In this document: one piece after another, positions 34,307 to 46,980 of the stretch
How the letters are laid out: each line of letters opens with the position of its first letter
Position numbering within the stretch: position 1 is the stretch's first letter
Source of the DNA: Neelides folsomi
Lineage: Eukaryota; Arthropoda; Collembola; Neelipleona; Neelidae
Length of the DNA: 64,000 nucleotides
Assembly: GCA_034687125.1 (NCBI GenBank)
Contig: JAQGBZ010000173.1
Span: 62,001 to 126,000, forward strand
Reading direction: 5' to 3'
Position numbers and translations under genes: made by a program
The notes under the pieces: model-generated
The model's input: the letters and a program-made list of their open reading frames with translations, nothing else
The model's database searches: none
Told to the model about the DNA's origin: nothing

Positions 34307-37300
34307 ATGGGGAAAACAACACTTTTGTTATTTTGTTTATCAATTTTCTCAATTGGATTTTCTCAGAATGAATGTAAGAAAATATTTATTTAATCATTTT
34401 TAAAATATTACAACCAAATTTTTTAAAAGACATTTAATATTTTTCTTGTTTTAAGATCGATTTTGCGTGCCGCAAGGACACCGAGAAAATTGCGATAAAA
34501 TGGTCCAAGAAGTGAAAAATGGAAAATTCAAATGTGTGATCGCAAATGACAAGTAAGTTTATTATTACATATTAAAATAATTTAAAACAAAATTTGATAA
34601 TCATACGCCTTTAAGGTAGTTTAATAAACATGTTAATTATTTAAAATAGGGTTGGCTGCATGAGGAAAATCGTAGAAGATGAGGCTGATTTGACTGTATT
34701 GGAACCGGAGGAGATTTTTGTCGCTGGGAGATATGCCGAAGAAAGATTGGTCATTTTAGCTGAAGTAAGAGCTTTAGACAACATTGAAGGTAAAGTTGAT
34801 AAAATTACTCTTATATTGGTTTCTTATATTAATAGCAAAATAATTACTATATTTTATATATTGTACACAGCATATAACATATGTAGTGTATCTAGTGTAC
34901 ACTGTACCTGTCATCAATTTCCTATAAAAATATAAATCAATAAATTTAACAAAAGGGTTTATGTAATGTTTAATTAAGAAATATTTTTCCAATTCAACAG
35001 AAGTATTCAGGTACGAGCCAGTCGCACTAATCAAGAAAAGTTCAGGGATTAATTCAGTTCCAGAACTTCAAGGGAAAAAGTCATGTCATACGGGATTTGG
35101 AAGAAACGCAGGGTGGAAAATCCCATTTTCCAATTTATTGGAGTTGGGAGGTTTGGACAAATATTGCTCGACTGAAGGAACAACAATTGAAAGGGATATG
35201 GCTGCCATTGCTAAATATTTTTCTAAAGCCTGCGTTCCTGGACCTTACTCGAATGACTTTTCTTTAAATCAAGCATTGAGTATGTTAAAACAAAAAATTT
35301 AAACCTCCTTAAATCAAAACACTACGAAATTTTAATTTCTTTTTAGATAATTATATTTAACACTGTATATTTTTATAGAAGAAAAATATCCAAATATGTG
35401 CAGTCTTTGCAAACACACTTGTGATAGAAACGACGCGTTTGCTGGATATGAAGGAGCCATTAAATGTGTTACAACAGGGGAAGGAGATGTTGCTTGGACA
35501 AAAGCCGATGCTGTCTTTAAATATTTTAATATCAATATTGGTAATAAAATCTTTTTTTTAATTTTTCAAATACAGATTATATGAATAAAGTTAGGTAAAA
35601 GTAGTTCGTTATCAGCCCCATCAATTTAGTATAAAAACACATCGGGAGTATGGTTGGCGGGTTGCGCCCGCCAACCCTACTTTTTCCTAAAGTTATATTA
35701 TACCCAAATACAACTAAAACATTGAAGATTTATTATATAATTTTTATTAAATTAATTTCAATTAATGTTTAGAAGCTGGGAAGTCAGACACTAAAAATTC
35801 ACCGGAACTGTACAATTATTTATGCCGAAATGGATCAATGATGGAGTTAACAACAAAAGAACCATGTAGTTGGGCAGGCCGACCATGGCGAGCCTTCATC
35901 GGAACCAAGCGCCTAAAATCTGCCCAAATCAAAGAAGTACAATCCGAAATTTCCCTCTATAGAAAAACCGGAGCGGAGGAATCTCCACCACCCGAATGGC
36001 TCGAATCAGTTTTAGAATTCAGCACAAATGACACTGTACATCATCACTCGTCCGCACAACTTTCAAAACCTTATTCCCCCTTCATTTATTTATCTAAAGG
36101 GAATTACATCAAAACAATTGAGAATCCCTCGTGCCCTTCCAACAAAACCGTTAAATTCTGCGTCCGCTCCGAACTTGAAATGAATAAATGTCGGGATTTG
36201 AGTTTGGCCTCCGAAGGGCGTCGAATCGTTCCCAAAATCGGATGTGTTCTTGGAAAAGACGTCCAAAATTGTTTGCAATTAATTGTTAAAGGCGACGCGG
36301 ACATAATTTCTGTTTCTGCCCAAGTTGCTCACAATGCCATGAAGGATTATCCAACGCTAAAGCCTGTGTTGTCCGAAGAGAAAAATTTAGGCCAGGAAAC
36401 AAATTCCTTCATTTATTCTGTTGCAGTTATTAGAGCTAATGAAAACATCCACAATGTGTCTGACCTTAAAGGAAAAAAGAGTTGCCATGGAGGCGTGAGA
36501 GAAATTTTTGGTTGGCATGTGCCATTGAATGGATTGAAAAGTTTAAAATTTACCGCCACCGAAGATAAAAATTTAAATTCGGATTGTCCATTTGGCGCAG
36601 GTTTTTTTAATTTTTTCGGTGGGAGTTGCATACCCGGATCTAAAACACCGGGAATTTGGGGACCAAACCAAACTGAGTTTTCTAATAAATTTTGTCAAAT
36701 CTGCATCGGATCGGGTGATGAAAGCGGAGATTCAAAAGATACAATTTGTGCTGATCACGATGTGGAAAAATTCCATGGCCCTTCTGGAGCTTTTATGTGT
36801 CTTGCAAGTGGAAAAGGAGATGTTGCGTTCATGGACCACGTGACTGCATTGGAAGAGTCGAGAAATGATCCGGGAAATTACAAATTAGCCTGTTTGAACG
36901 GAGGCATCAAAGACGTGAACGAATTTTCAACATGCAATTGGGGCAAAGTTTCATCGCATAAAATCTTGGCTCGGGTTAAAAGTGAAAGTGAGCCAATTTG
37001 GCGTGATGAAATCAGACAAACTTTGATTAAAGTTGCAAGTTCATTTGCTCCTTCGTCCTTAGCTGAACTCATTTTCAAATTATTTGGACCTTATTATGGA
37101 AACAAGGATCTAATTTTTGAGGTATGTTTTGTATCCATGGGTTTAAATTAATTAAATTGGGAATGTTGTTCAATTAACAATTAAATTTTTTATACATAGG
37201 ACAATACGATTGCCTTAAAATACGATGAAGGGGAAAGCGAAGTGACCAAATTCACCAATAAAATTCTTGACAATTTTGATTCTTGTACAGCAGCTGGGTC

Positions 37301-37358
37301 AAAATCTCAATTCTTTATTTTCAGCTTAATTATTACATTTTTTATAACATATTTGTAA
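34307..37358 (+). CDS. Two-lobed transferrin, probably membrane-anchored
   Basis: Seven exons: 34307-34373, 34456-34552, 34650-34789, 35001-35279, 35379-35540, 35773-37121 and 37200-37358, all GT-AG and in phase, giving 750 residues. A signal peptide (about 1-18) is followed by an N-lobe with RFCVPQGH, GKKSCHTGFGRNAGW and GYEGAIKCVTTGEGDVAW, then a C-lobe with KGDADIISVSAQVAHNA, KGKKSCHGGVREIFGW and SGAFMCLASGKGDVAF. The last about 20 residues are hydrophobic, as in GPI-anchored transferrins. By motif comparison the N-lobe lacks the Asp and His ligands (EPEEIFVAG; WTKADAV), and the C-lobe lacks Asp and one Tyr (SVSAQ; HGPSGAF), so iron binding is probably lost or weak. The family moves iron or acts in septate junctions (Tsf2); this gene may be closer to the less-known insect Tsf3/Tsf4 types. 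Confidence 0.88.
35588..35695. mobile_element. Small inverted-repeat element with GC-rich hairpin in transferrin intron 5
   Basis: Outer arms AAGTTAGGTAAAAGTAG and CTACTTTTTCCTAAAGTT are imperfect reverse complements. In the right half is a perfect 10-bp stem GGTTGGCGGG / CCCGCCAACC with loop TTGCG (35652-35676), strikingly GC-rich for this region. Confidence 0.55.
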
Positions 37359-37690
37359 ATTATTGATTTATTTACAAATTTTTAGTTAAATTTTTTGCTC
37401 AATTTTGTGAATCTTCTTTTACTTTACAATTATTCAATTCTAATCAGGTTGTTTAAATCTAATAAATCAAAAATATTTTTTTCCAATTTAAACATTTAAT
37501 TTTGTATAGTTAGATAGTGAATTTGATATGATAGATATTCCCTATATACGCACTTTTGATTATTTTTAAATTATTATATAATCATTTACATATTATTTTA
37601 ATAGAATACTTGAATTCTATCTTAATATATATTATCTTGTAAAAATTATTGATTTTTTCAAAGTCGAATTAATATATTTGACAATTAAAT

Positions 37691-40600
37691 TTATATTAAG
37701 TTTTTTAAAAAGTTTGCCGCATTTTCATATGGATCTTCTATAAGATGCGATGAGGTGTTTGATATTTTAAAAACGTTAATTTCTTCAAAGGTCATTGGAT
37801 TCCAATCAACTCCTTGGCCTAGCATTGTTAAAGGATTTGGATCCCTTAAAGATAAAAAATAATTACTTTAAATTAGGCAAATGTTATTGATAAAATATAA
37901 GAGTATAATTTGCAGATATACCTACATATGTAGTATATGTAAGTTGGTATTATTTCTATTTTATTTTTACAAAGATAAGATATTCTAACCCATTATAAAT
38001 CTTTAATTGAAAGAATACATTAAAGAATTAAAAAACAAATCATTGTTTGAAACCTGTATCTAGCGAATGACAACCACCAAGCCAGGATATCTTCTGAAAT
38101 TTCTTTGTCCCATTCGTTTTGAAAAATTTGTCCAGGTGTATTCATTTCATTATTGAATAAGTATTGAAGTTCATGTCCATGTGCTGGACCTACAAAAAAA
38201 TTTATTTAATTTTAATAATGTAAATCTAAAATAAATTACTAATTCTTAAAAACTTTATTTATTTTTTAAATAATAAATGCATTTATTTAATTATGTATGA
38301 GACAAATTATTTAGTTATTAATTGGTATATTGTAATTATTAAATAATTATTTTTATAAGTTTAATTATGTATATTAGAACCATTTTGAATTTCACTTTCA
38401 TTCATCTCAGACGAAAATTCACCATCGTATTCAAACGAATAAAAATAAATAGGATTATCCTTTGAATGTTTTTTGGAGTGAAGTATTGCAGCTTCTCTCG
38501 TACAATCAATCCAATTGAAATGAGAAAATAAACTTGATAGGTTTAAAGCGCTAATATTTGAGATTTCATTGGGAATTTGATCAACCTGACGAAAATAGTG
38601 ACGAAGAAACTTTAAAACCGCTTCATTTGTAAAGCTTTCATTTTTATGAATTATTTTTAAAATTGTTGAAGGCAATTGGGCATTTAATTCGGTCAAATTT
38701 GAATTTTCAATAACATCTAAAATATATGTAAACATTTTAAATAACAAATTATTCTCAAATTATATTTATTTAACAAAATAACAACTGATTAAAATAGTTA
38801 AAATACCCGAGGCGAATGAAAATCCTTCGTTTGAATTTACACCGAAAATCACTGGGACTTCATTAAATAATTTATTTTCAATTATATTTTGCGGTGTGTC
38901 GAGTAAAAATGCTTTATTAGAATTCAATTTCCCGCTTGTTTTGCTAACAATTTCAATGGATGGGACGAATGAAAATTCATAAATCCAATTAAACTAATAT
39001 AAAAGAAAATTAATGAAATATGATATATGATGAATTTAAATACATATATTTATAATATCAATTACTTATATTGTTAGTTCATATCAAAATCAAATATTTC
39101 ATATAAATATTTTAAACATATTCTACAATATTATTCATAAAAAGTCTTTATACCTCTGAGTCGTCATATTCATCAAAAATTAATTCCGACGCCTTAAATT
39201 TTTTAAGGCATTCTACAAATTCGCTTGTTTTAATTTGAGTTTCAGATGAATTGTCAAACGTAGAAGTGCAATTAAAATATTTAGCAATTTTGGGTAATTT
39301 TTGTTTTGGAGCTTCATCGAATGCCCAATGACACAAAGCGCTTCCGCTACTCATTATAGCTCCAGAAAACAAATCTACAGAGGAAGATATTTTAACTTTA
39401 TTTTAAATTTTTAAGTTTAAAAATAATTTTACCTTTGCTCATTTGGGAGAGTAAATGATAATGGACAGATGCAGCTCCAGATCCTTGACCGTAAATTGTA
39501 ATTAATTTCTTATCTCCAGCAAATTTGTCAATTTCATTATTCACCCATTTTAATGCATTTGTCTGGTCTTTCAGTCCATAATTTCCAGTGGAAATTTCAT
39601 CTCCAGTATTTAGAAATCCTTCAATTCCAATAATGCAAAATTATATAACTTCCATTTAAATCTTTATTGATTAAATTTTATCTTGCTATATAAGTATTTG
39701 TAGTTATACTTATTCAATACAATTTGATGGATAGATTTTAAATATTCCAGAAGCCCCATCGCCCCATTAGACTTTTATTATTTTTATTATTAGCATATTC
39801 ACAACTTTTGTTGATAATATGTATATGGGAATTGATCATTTAAAAGGCGGCATTTCACAAATCAATTATTTTTTAATCGTTTCTAAAGATCTTAAATATT
39901 AAATTTATATAATGAATAAAATAAAAAAGATACAAAAAGTGTTAGATCAAATAAAGTGGCTTTTCGAGTTTCTTCCTCATAATAGAATGCCATTTTGGGA
40001 TAATTTAAAAGATTCCACTAATTAATAATAATAAAAATAAAAGTTACTTATACTTTATCTGTTTTAAGAAGCTGTTATCAATTTGTTTGTATTGTTTACA
40101 TTTGAAGTACTAATTATATAACTTTTTATAATTTAAAAAAATGAAAATTTATTATCAAATCTTTAGAAACGATTAAAAAAATAATTGATTTATGAAATGT
40201 CGCCTTTTAAATAATCAATTCCCATGTATATATTTTTATCCCGCTGCGTTGCCGCAACAAGAAAACAAGATAAATATGTTGTAGTAATACCATCCTGTCC
40301 AACTGTCTGTCGTTAACTTTATCTTATTGGCTTTTGCTATTTATATGTGATATCGATTAGCTATAAAAGAGAAGGATCGACAATTTTGCTCAACAGTTGA
40401 AAAATGTTACACTTACAAAATTAAATTGTTCTTTATAATATTACCATTTTCACTAATCAAAAATTACACAAATGATATATACAGTTAAGAAATGTTAAAA
40501 TCATAAATCACAAAAATTTATGTAGCTTCCATACATAAAATCCTCTACAATGCACGTTAGATTTAAAATAGAGTACTTTTTTGAATATTCTTTTTCTAAA

Positions 40601-41736
40601 ATAATTGTCGGGTCATCCGAAACTAAAAATGGAATTTTTTTTCTTTTTGTTTAATTAGAGAACTGGGTCCATCGGGATTATGTCAAATTCTACATCTTAG
40701 CGTCAAACACCATTACTGTCATCAGGGGCGGTCCCAGGATTTGAAGAAGGGGGGGGGGGGTCCCAAATTTGTTAGTTATAAAATAAAGCATTTATTAGCT
40801 TAAAGGTACTTTTAACTATAGTTGGGTATGAATGTGATGAAATGGACAAATTCCCGAATCCAACAATAATGCTAGCAATAACATAATTATCCTATATATT
40901 TATTATATCAACCGATTAACGTTACCAAAAATTCCTAATCTGTAATTGAACGTCACAAGTACGACAAAATCATTTAGAAAATATTTAGGTCCAAATTGTG
41001 ATCCAGACCCATAGGAAAATTCATCCCCGTGAATAAAGACAATCACTGGAAGCTTAATATGATCAGGATTTTTTAAGGATTTTAGCCGATTCTGTAAAGA
41101 AAATTCTTTCGATTATAATTTATTAGTATTATTTGTTCACTATTTATTTATCATTATTACTAGCGATTAATTATAATTTGCATAAACTTTAAAAAAATAT
41201 TTAATATAATTGACATGCCAAAAGATAATTGCCATCAAAATATACCATAGGAGTAAAAACGTTGATTGTGAGACAATTCTCCGAGCCAATAACCTTATTT
41301 GTCAATTGATCATTCTGAGTGCAAACCTCACCATATTTATTGGCATTTTTAACTCCGTTCCAACTTTCATTCAATAATGAACTTTCCTATTGAAGGTTAA
41401 TAAAAAATGTTAGATAAAATACTTTCATATATTAAGCAATAACAAAAGTAGCCAAATAAAAAAATATTTAATTAATTTAAAATATGTTAAATCACTTAAA
41501 AGGGTCAATTACTATTTACTAATTTTATTTAAAATTTAAATTACTTCGAATCTTTTTGAAGTTGCATAAGGAATTCCAAGAAATGCCCAAAACACATCTC
41601 CATTCTCAGCTTTCATCTCAACTCCTTTTAACCCACCGTTTGTTATTGTCACAAGTTGATCGCTTAAACCTTCACATTTTCTATAGGAAAAAATTATTGA
41701 GAAGCACAAAGTTGTGTTAAAATAAAAACCTCCCAT
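37691..41736 (-). CDS. Carboxylesterase-like protein lacking the catalytic serine
   Basis: Nine exons: 41736-41545, 41386-41246, 41091-40926, 39618-39433, 39374-39154, 38993-38807, 38716-38381, 38189-38054 and 37844-37691, continuous in phase, 572 residues. All introns are GT-AG; the donor at 38380 (GTTCTA) is weak. It has a signal peptide, the family's FLGIPYA start, SENCLTINVFTP, VIVFIHG, FNYRLGIFGF, GNYGLKDQ and FSGAIMSSG. At the nucleophile elbow, where catalytic members have GESAG, this protein has GQGSG, so position 212 is Gly (codon 39484-39482). The oxyanion HGG is HGD. The acid Glu (GVNSNEGF) and His (PAHGHEL) remain. It is therefore probably a non-catalytic cholinesterase-like protein, as neuroligin, gliotactin and neurotactin are, but with no C-terminal membrane helix. 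Confidence 0.88.
39810..40241. mobile_element. Long-armed inverted-repeat element in esterase intron 3
   Basis: Arms of about 75 bp pair closely: GGGAATTGATCATTTAAAAG and CTTTTAAATAATCAATTCCC at the outside, CGTTTCTAAAGAT and ATCTTTAGAAACG at the inside. There are about six mismatches overall. Total length is about 430 bp and the centre is AT-rich and non-coding. Target duplication not identified. Confidence 0.75.
40733..40775 (+). mobile_element. Solo hAT-type terminus
   Basis: CAGGGGCGGTCCCAGGATTT followed by a run of 12 G and TCCCAAATTTG resembles the terminal repeat of hAT elements (CAGGGGCGG is a widespread hAT end). No matching right end was found within the intron, so this is a fragment. 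It sits in the large third intron of the esterase-like gene. Confidence 0.45.
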
Positions 41737-42689
41737 TATAAACTTTAATTGTTAAATTTTCAATGTTTTATCGGTAGTTTCAACTTCACTTTAAAATAAA
41801 TTTTTCAACAAATCATCAAATCAACATTATTTTTACTCATGTACTTGGCGTAAATGGCAATTATATAAATGCACCATAGACATTGAGGACTTTTTACCAT
41901 TTTATTCATTTATTCATTGTTCATAAATGACATGATAAATTACCATTTACATTCATTCACGTCCAATTCGATTATAATAATCAAATAAAAAAATGAGCTT
42001 ATATGAAGTTCCCGGCTTTTGTATATACCTGTACTTGTATGTAAAAGCCAGTCATAATAAATTGTAATATTTAAGTGTCTTTGTAATTAATATTCAAAGT
42101 ACACACCCAATATGCGTTAAATGTAATATATTGTATATTTTTTGTTTGTGTGTTTTGTTTCTATAATATGTTAACAAATACATAAAGTATAAAGCAACTT
42201 TTAATAATGCCAACAATCATTAAACAGATCCGAAGAATAACAAGTGGTCAAGTTTGATATAATGAGAATAATCCTATTGTGAATTTGACTTCCGCTCCCA
42301 GATGCTTACAATAAGGATTGCATGTTTATGAGGATTAGTGGATTTGGAGTTGATTGGATGATGCGGGGAGGGCTGATTAAAATTGAATATTAATTAAGGG
42401 AATAAATATGGATAAATGACTTGTGAATTGCGGAGTTGAGTTGGACGCAATTGGAGGGCGAAATAGTAAAGGATTGATGAATGAGGAGCGGAATGACAAG
42501 TTTGTCCATATCTCCTTATCTGCCCTTTATTTCACGTCATTTGATGCAACGAGTTTTGGCACCGGAATGAGTTCACCTAATAAAAGGACTCTGACAATGA
42601 AGGAGAATTGAGACGCCTTCTGATGCAATTGGCCCTTTGTCATCCAACTCCCTGTCAACTCCCTCACCTTTCACACGATCAACCACCCT
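41737..42689. other. Intergenic between divergent esterase-like and cuticle genes
   Basis: About 950 bp shared upstream region. 42390-42680 is less AT-rich than usual and has short open stretches but no convincing gene. It may hold cuticle-gene control sites, which I cannot resolve. Confidence 0.4.
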
Positions 42690-42697
42690 TATAAAAA
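42690..42697 (+). promoter_or_regulatory. TATA box of the cuticle protein gene
   Basis: TATAAAAA lies about 25-28 bp upstream of a TCATCA start-like site and 84 bp upstream of the ATG at 42774, a normal core promoter layout. Confidence 0.7.
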
Positions 42698-42773
42698 CAA
42701 TTCCCCCTGTCACTTCATCAACAAACAACAACTACTAACGACAATTATCACACTTAGACCACAATCATTCAAA

Positions 42774-43727
42774 ATGATTTCTCAGGTCAATTTTATTTTT
42801 TTATTACCCGTACTTATTGATTTTCAATTATTAGCTCTGTAATTTTGAAAAAAATTCTAACTAAATTTCGAAAAATTTTGTTAATTTGTATATAAGAATT
42901 TTCTTTTATATTTTTGTTAAATAAATCCTCAAAATTAAATCTTATATTTAAATCATAAAATATTTCCTCAGATTATTTTAAAAATTGTTTTTTAATTAAG
43001 AATTTGAAACTCGCTTTGAATTTTATCAATACCAATTTTGTTTAACTTTGTTTAATTTTGTTTAAATAATTTATTTTAATTGTTTATTTTAATTGTTTAA
43101 TAGGCTCTTGTGATTTTCACTTTGGTTGGATTGAGTTTGGGAAAACCTCAAGGATTCAGTTATTCCACTGGAGCTGCTCATGTTAATTTGAATTATGGAT
43201 CTCCTGCCGTTTATGCTGCCGCTGCTCCAGTGAGAGCTTACCACGCTTCTCCCGCCGTTCACCATGTTGTCCAAGCCGCCCCAACAATTGTCAGAGGTAA
43301 AATCAATTCAAAATTCCCCTAATTTAAAATTTCCCATAATATAGTATAATGAATAAAAATCCAATAGTGTTTAATTTTAAAAAATAACAAAATTCAAGCA
43401 TAATTCAATATTTTGAATTTATCAGCCGTCGCCCCTGAGCCATACGACCCAAACCCACAATACAACTACGGATATTCCGTCCAAGACGCTTACACCGGAG
43501 ATCAAAAGTCTCACACTGAATCCCGAAACGGAGATGTTGTGTCTGGACAATATTCCTTGGTTGAACCAGACGGCAATGTCCGAACTGTGACTTACACCGC
43601 TGATCCAATCAATGGATTCAATGCAGTGGTTGATCGATCTCCAGTTGTTAGAGCTCAAGCAGTTCATCATGTTAGAACCGTTGCAGCTCCAGCCCAAGCC
43701 TACGCTTCATACGCTCAGCATTTTTAA
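42774..43727 (+). CDS. Cuticle protein, CPR family, RR-2 type
   Basis: Three exons: 42774-42785 (only MISQ), 43104-43296 and 43426-43727, giving 168 residues. The very short first exon split from the rest of the signal peptide is typical of arthropod cuticle genes. The mature protein has Ala/Val/His-rich flanks ([19 protein letters not shown]) and one Rebers-Riddiford chitin-binding domain, from [18 protein letters not shown] through [19 protein letters not shown] to [15 protein letters not shown], of RR-2 class, which marks hard cuticle. Codon use is clearly GC-richer than neighbours, as expected of a highly expressed gene. It binds chitin in the exoskeleton; expression is likely tied to moulting. 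Confidence 0.95.
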
Positions 43728-44767
43728 ATTTCCTTATTAATTTCTCATCCTAATTCCCATTTCTCCTAATTCTTCTCTTTTTTAATATTATTATCATTTT
43801 ACCTTGATGATTCCTATTATCTCTATACTCATTGTATTACCTTTATGTATTTTATCCTTCTTTTAATTTACCTATTTTACCTATGTATTTCTCAACTTTA
43901 ATTAATTCAACTGGTCATTTATGAACTGTTTAAATTTCTCTTGTTCTTGTTGTTTTCTTTTATATGTATAATGAAAAAATGCACGAAAAATAAAACAAAT
44001 GTGCCTTAAATGAATTGATTCTATTAATTATTTAATTAAAAAATTAACCAAATATAAAAGACTTAAATTAATTTGAGGATTTGTTCAAATATTCAAGTTT
44101 AAACATCAAATGAAATATCAGTTAAATTCAAACTCACGTAGGTTTATAGCTAGTTAAATGATTTTAATTCAATTGTAGTAAGGGCCATAAATCTGGTAAT
44201 GACATAGGAAAATGGGATTTGTGTAAGGAGCCGTCAAAATGTAAAATGATTTGGAAACAGGTTTTTCAATTCTTCTGCATTTCAAATCACATGAATTATG
44301 ACAGGAGTTTTTATTGATCGTTGGCTCTTACTTAAATTTGTTTTTCGCTCCTTGTGCCAATTAATTGATAAATGTCCCTTCTGCCAAAAAATAATATTTT
44401 CAAAAGGGCGCGGTTGTGAAAGTGACGATTTTATCTTTATTTGTCGGAAGTTGCCCTTATTAGTATAAGTTATGGTTTATTGTTCATTTAGTTTACAATA
44501 TTAACTTTATATGCCTTAGCCCTACACAAATACTTACAACACTTAAGAGAGTTAATAAAGTACAGTTAATTGATAAGTGCTCACATAGAGTCATAAAAGG
44601 CCCGAAGGAGAATAACGTAAGTTTCCACGCTGTAAAATAAATGATAAATGATTATAAATAAAATAGGTTTTTCATGGGTCAACAAAACTCACCCTTAATG
44701 TATGAACTAAGGAAGATATTGAGTCGTAAGTATAAACTCACTAGGAAGATATTTAAATTAAATAATT
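43728..44767. other. Intergenic, nothing recognised
   Basis: 3' flank of the cuticle gene with a pyrimidine-rich UTR and AATAAA near 43990, then spacer up to the lipase gene. Confidence 0.5.
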
Positions 44768-46980
44768 ATGAAATTTATATTTTATTATTCAATCATTACA
44801 ACATTATCAAATTTTAATTTAATTACTGCAATATTTTTCTTTCCCCAATTTCATCAAAAAATAAGTCTTGTCTTCAATCCTGACATTTATTTAAATACGG
44901 TATGAAAGATTTTAATCAAATTCACTTTAATTAATATTATTACTGTACTATACTATCTATTTTATAGTTAATCTTTTTTCTTTCAAGGTTGAGTTAGTGA
45001 CTAAATATGGTTATCCAATAGAAATCCATCAAACGACCACTGAAGATGGATATATTTTAACTTTGCATCGCATTCCTTATAGTCGAAAATGTGAAACTGA
45101 TTCTTGTAAATTGAAGAAGAAAATTCCCGTTTATTTGCAACATGGTTTCGTATGCACTTCATCTGATTGGATTATGAATTCTGTAGAAAAGGCACTGCGT
45201 AAACTTTCACATTTAATTTTTTTAATACATTGAAAATTTTAAATCCAATTAACACTAAAAGCTTCTTAGCTAAAATCAAGTTTTAAAATAAATTATATGA
45301 AATTGTTTTGTTAAATGAAAAGCATACAAATTGGCCGATTCCGGTTACGACGTTTGGCTCGGGAACTTCAGGGGAAATACTTACAGTATGAAACACTCTT
45401 GGCTTTCACCAAACGATACAGAATTTTGGAATTTCACGTATGGAATTCCTATTTTACTACTTTAATTAATATTTATGACTTATATTAACTTTAATTTTTA
45501 AATACCCATTATTAATCATTTTCTATTAATTATCAAATTATAGCACATTAATTATATAATTAACACATCACAATATACTTGTAGAAGCATGTTATTTTTT
45601 TATGTTTTTATACTGTCAAAAGTGGTTATATATAATTAACAGGTTAGAGCTAATATTAATGATTTAAGATAATTGTATAAAATTAAAGCAATTAAAAAGA
45701 TAATGAGGAGGTGAGATGTTGAAATTGATTAGATTCGAGCAAATGAGTTTGTTCGACGTGAAGGCGATGAGCAATTACATATTGGAAGTGACGACGGAGT
45801 CGAAGTTGTTTTACATCGGCCACTCGATGGGCAACACGGCATTTTACATCGCAGCCTCCTCCATCCCAAAGTTTAACGAGAGGTTTCTCGCGGCCTTTGC
45901 ACTTGCTCCAGTTGCCTTCGTTGGCAAGTGAAGCCACACAATATTTTTACATCTCTTAATTGCTCAATTATCTCTCTTTAGACCACGTTTCGAGTCCCTT
46001 TGCCATCATTGCAAAACTGGCTGTTAATGAGCAAGTATGTTGAGAGAGAACACGCCCTGTACATATACCACACACATACACACTCACACTTTACACATTC
46101 TTATCTGATATAAATGCCAAGACGAATGACATTCAATTGCGATAAATTCTTGAGTTGTGAATTCTGGGTTTTTTGTAATTCCACTTTTGCTCAAGGTAGC
46201 ATTGAACACATTTGGAGACACACAGTTCTTCCCAAGAATCGTGTTGGATATCATAAGGTCACTTGGGGTTGAAGTTTGCAACCCTAAATTCATTACACCC
46301 ATCTTGTGCGAGACTCTCATGTTTACAATGGCTGGATTTGATCCTCATCAAGTTAACAAGGTCATAATTAATTCAGAATTATAAAATAGTATAGAATTGG
46401 TAATTAATTATTAAAAGGTTTAATTTATTAATTTTAATAATTTTATTTATTTTTGCTAGACTTGGTTCCCTGTAGTGATCTCTCATTATCCAGATACATC
46501 TTCGACAAGGACGTTTATCCATTTTCTCCAAATGTTCAATGAGAAAAGGTTTTGTCGTTATGACCACGGGCCAAAAGAAAATTTGAGAGTTTACGGGACA
46601 GAAAAGTCGCCTGATTACAATTTGACGGCTGTCAAAACGCCAATCGTCCTCATTTGGTCTGCCAATGATTATTTAGCAAACCCAACTGTAGGTTTACATT
46701 CACCATTCTTCTATATTTAAATAACACCAATAATCTTTCAATCACTTAATAAATGGATTGTTATGTAGATATACCCAAACCTATTTAAGTTAATCTATAT
46801 CAATTAACATGCATTTTATTTTTTGTTTAGGATGTAAAGAGACTTGAAAGTTTATTACCGAATGTTATCAGTTACCCGATCTCGGATTTACAGTTTAATC
46901 ATATTGATTTCTTAGTTGGAGTATCTTCCGATAACCTTGTATATAATCCGGTAATAAATTTAATGGAAACGTTCCTATGA
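44768..46980 (+). CDS. Lipase, acid lipase / lipase 3 family
   Basis: Eight exons: 44768-44899, 44988-45198, 45323-45437, 45733-45923, 45982-46034, 46196-46360, 46460-46687 and 46831-46980, giving 414 residues, the usual length for this family. After a signal peptide come [20 protein letters not shown], the oxyanion loop YLQHGF, and [14 protein letters not shown]. The catalytic triad is complete: Ser184 in GHSMG, Asp315 in SANDYLANP and His345 in FNHIDFL. Secreted or lysosomal triglyceride or cholesteryl-ester lipase by family. Intron 4 uses a GC donor (GTTG/GCAAGTG) and a normal AG acceptor; the nearby GT alternative two bases on would lose the frame and the conserved APVAFVDHVSSP reading. 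Confidence 0.9.

Noticed and set aside
42423-42611. 62-codon frame upstream of the cuticle gene
   Set aside because: No ATG (starts at TTG), no domain; the real cuticle promoter and start follow at 42690-42774.
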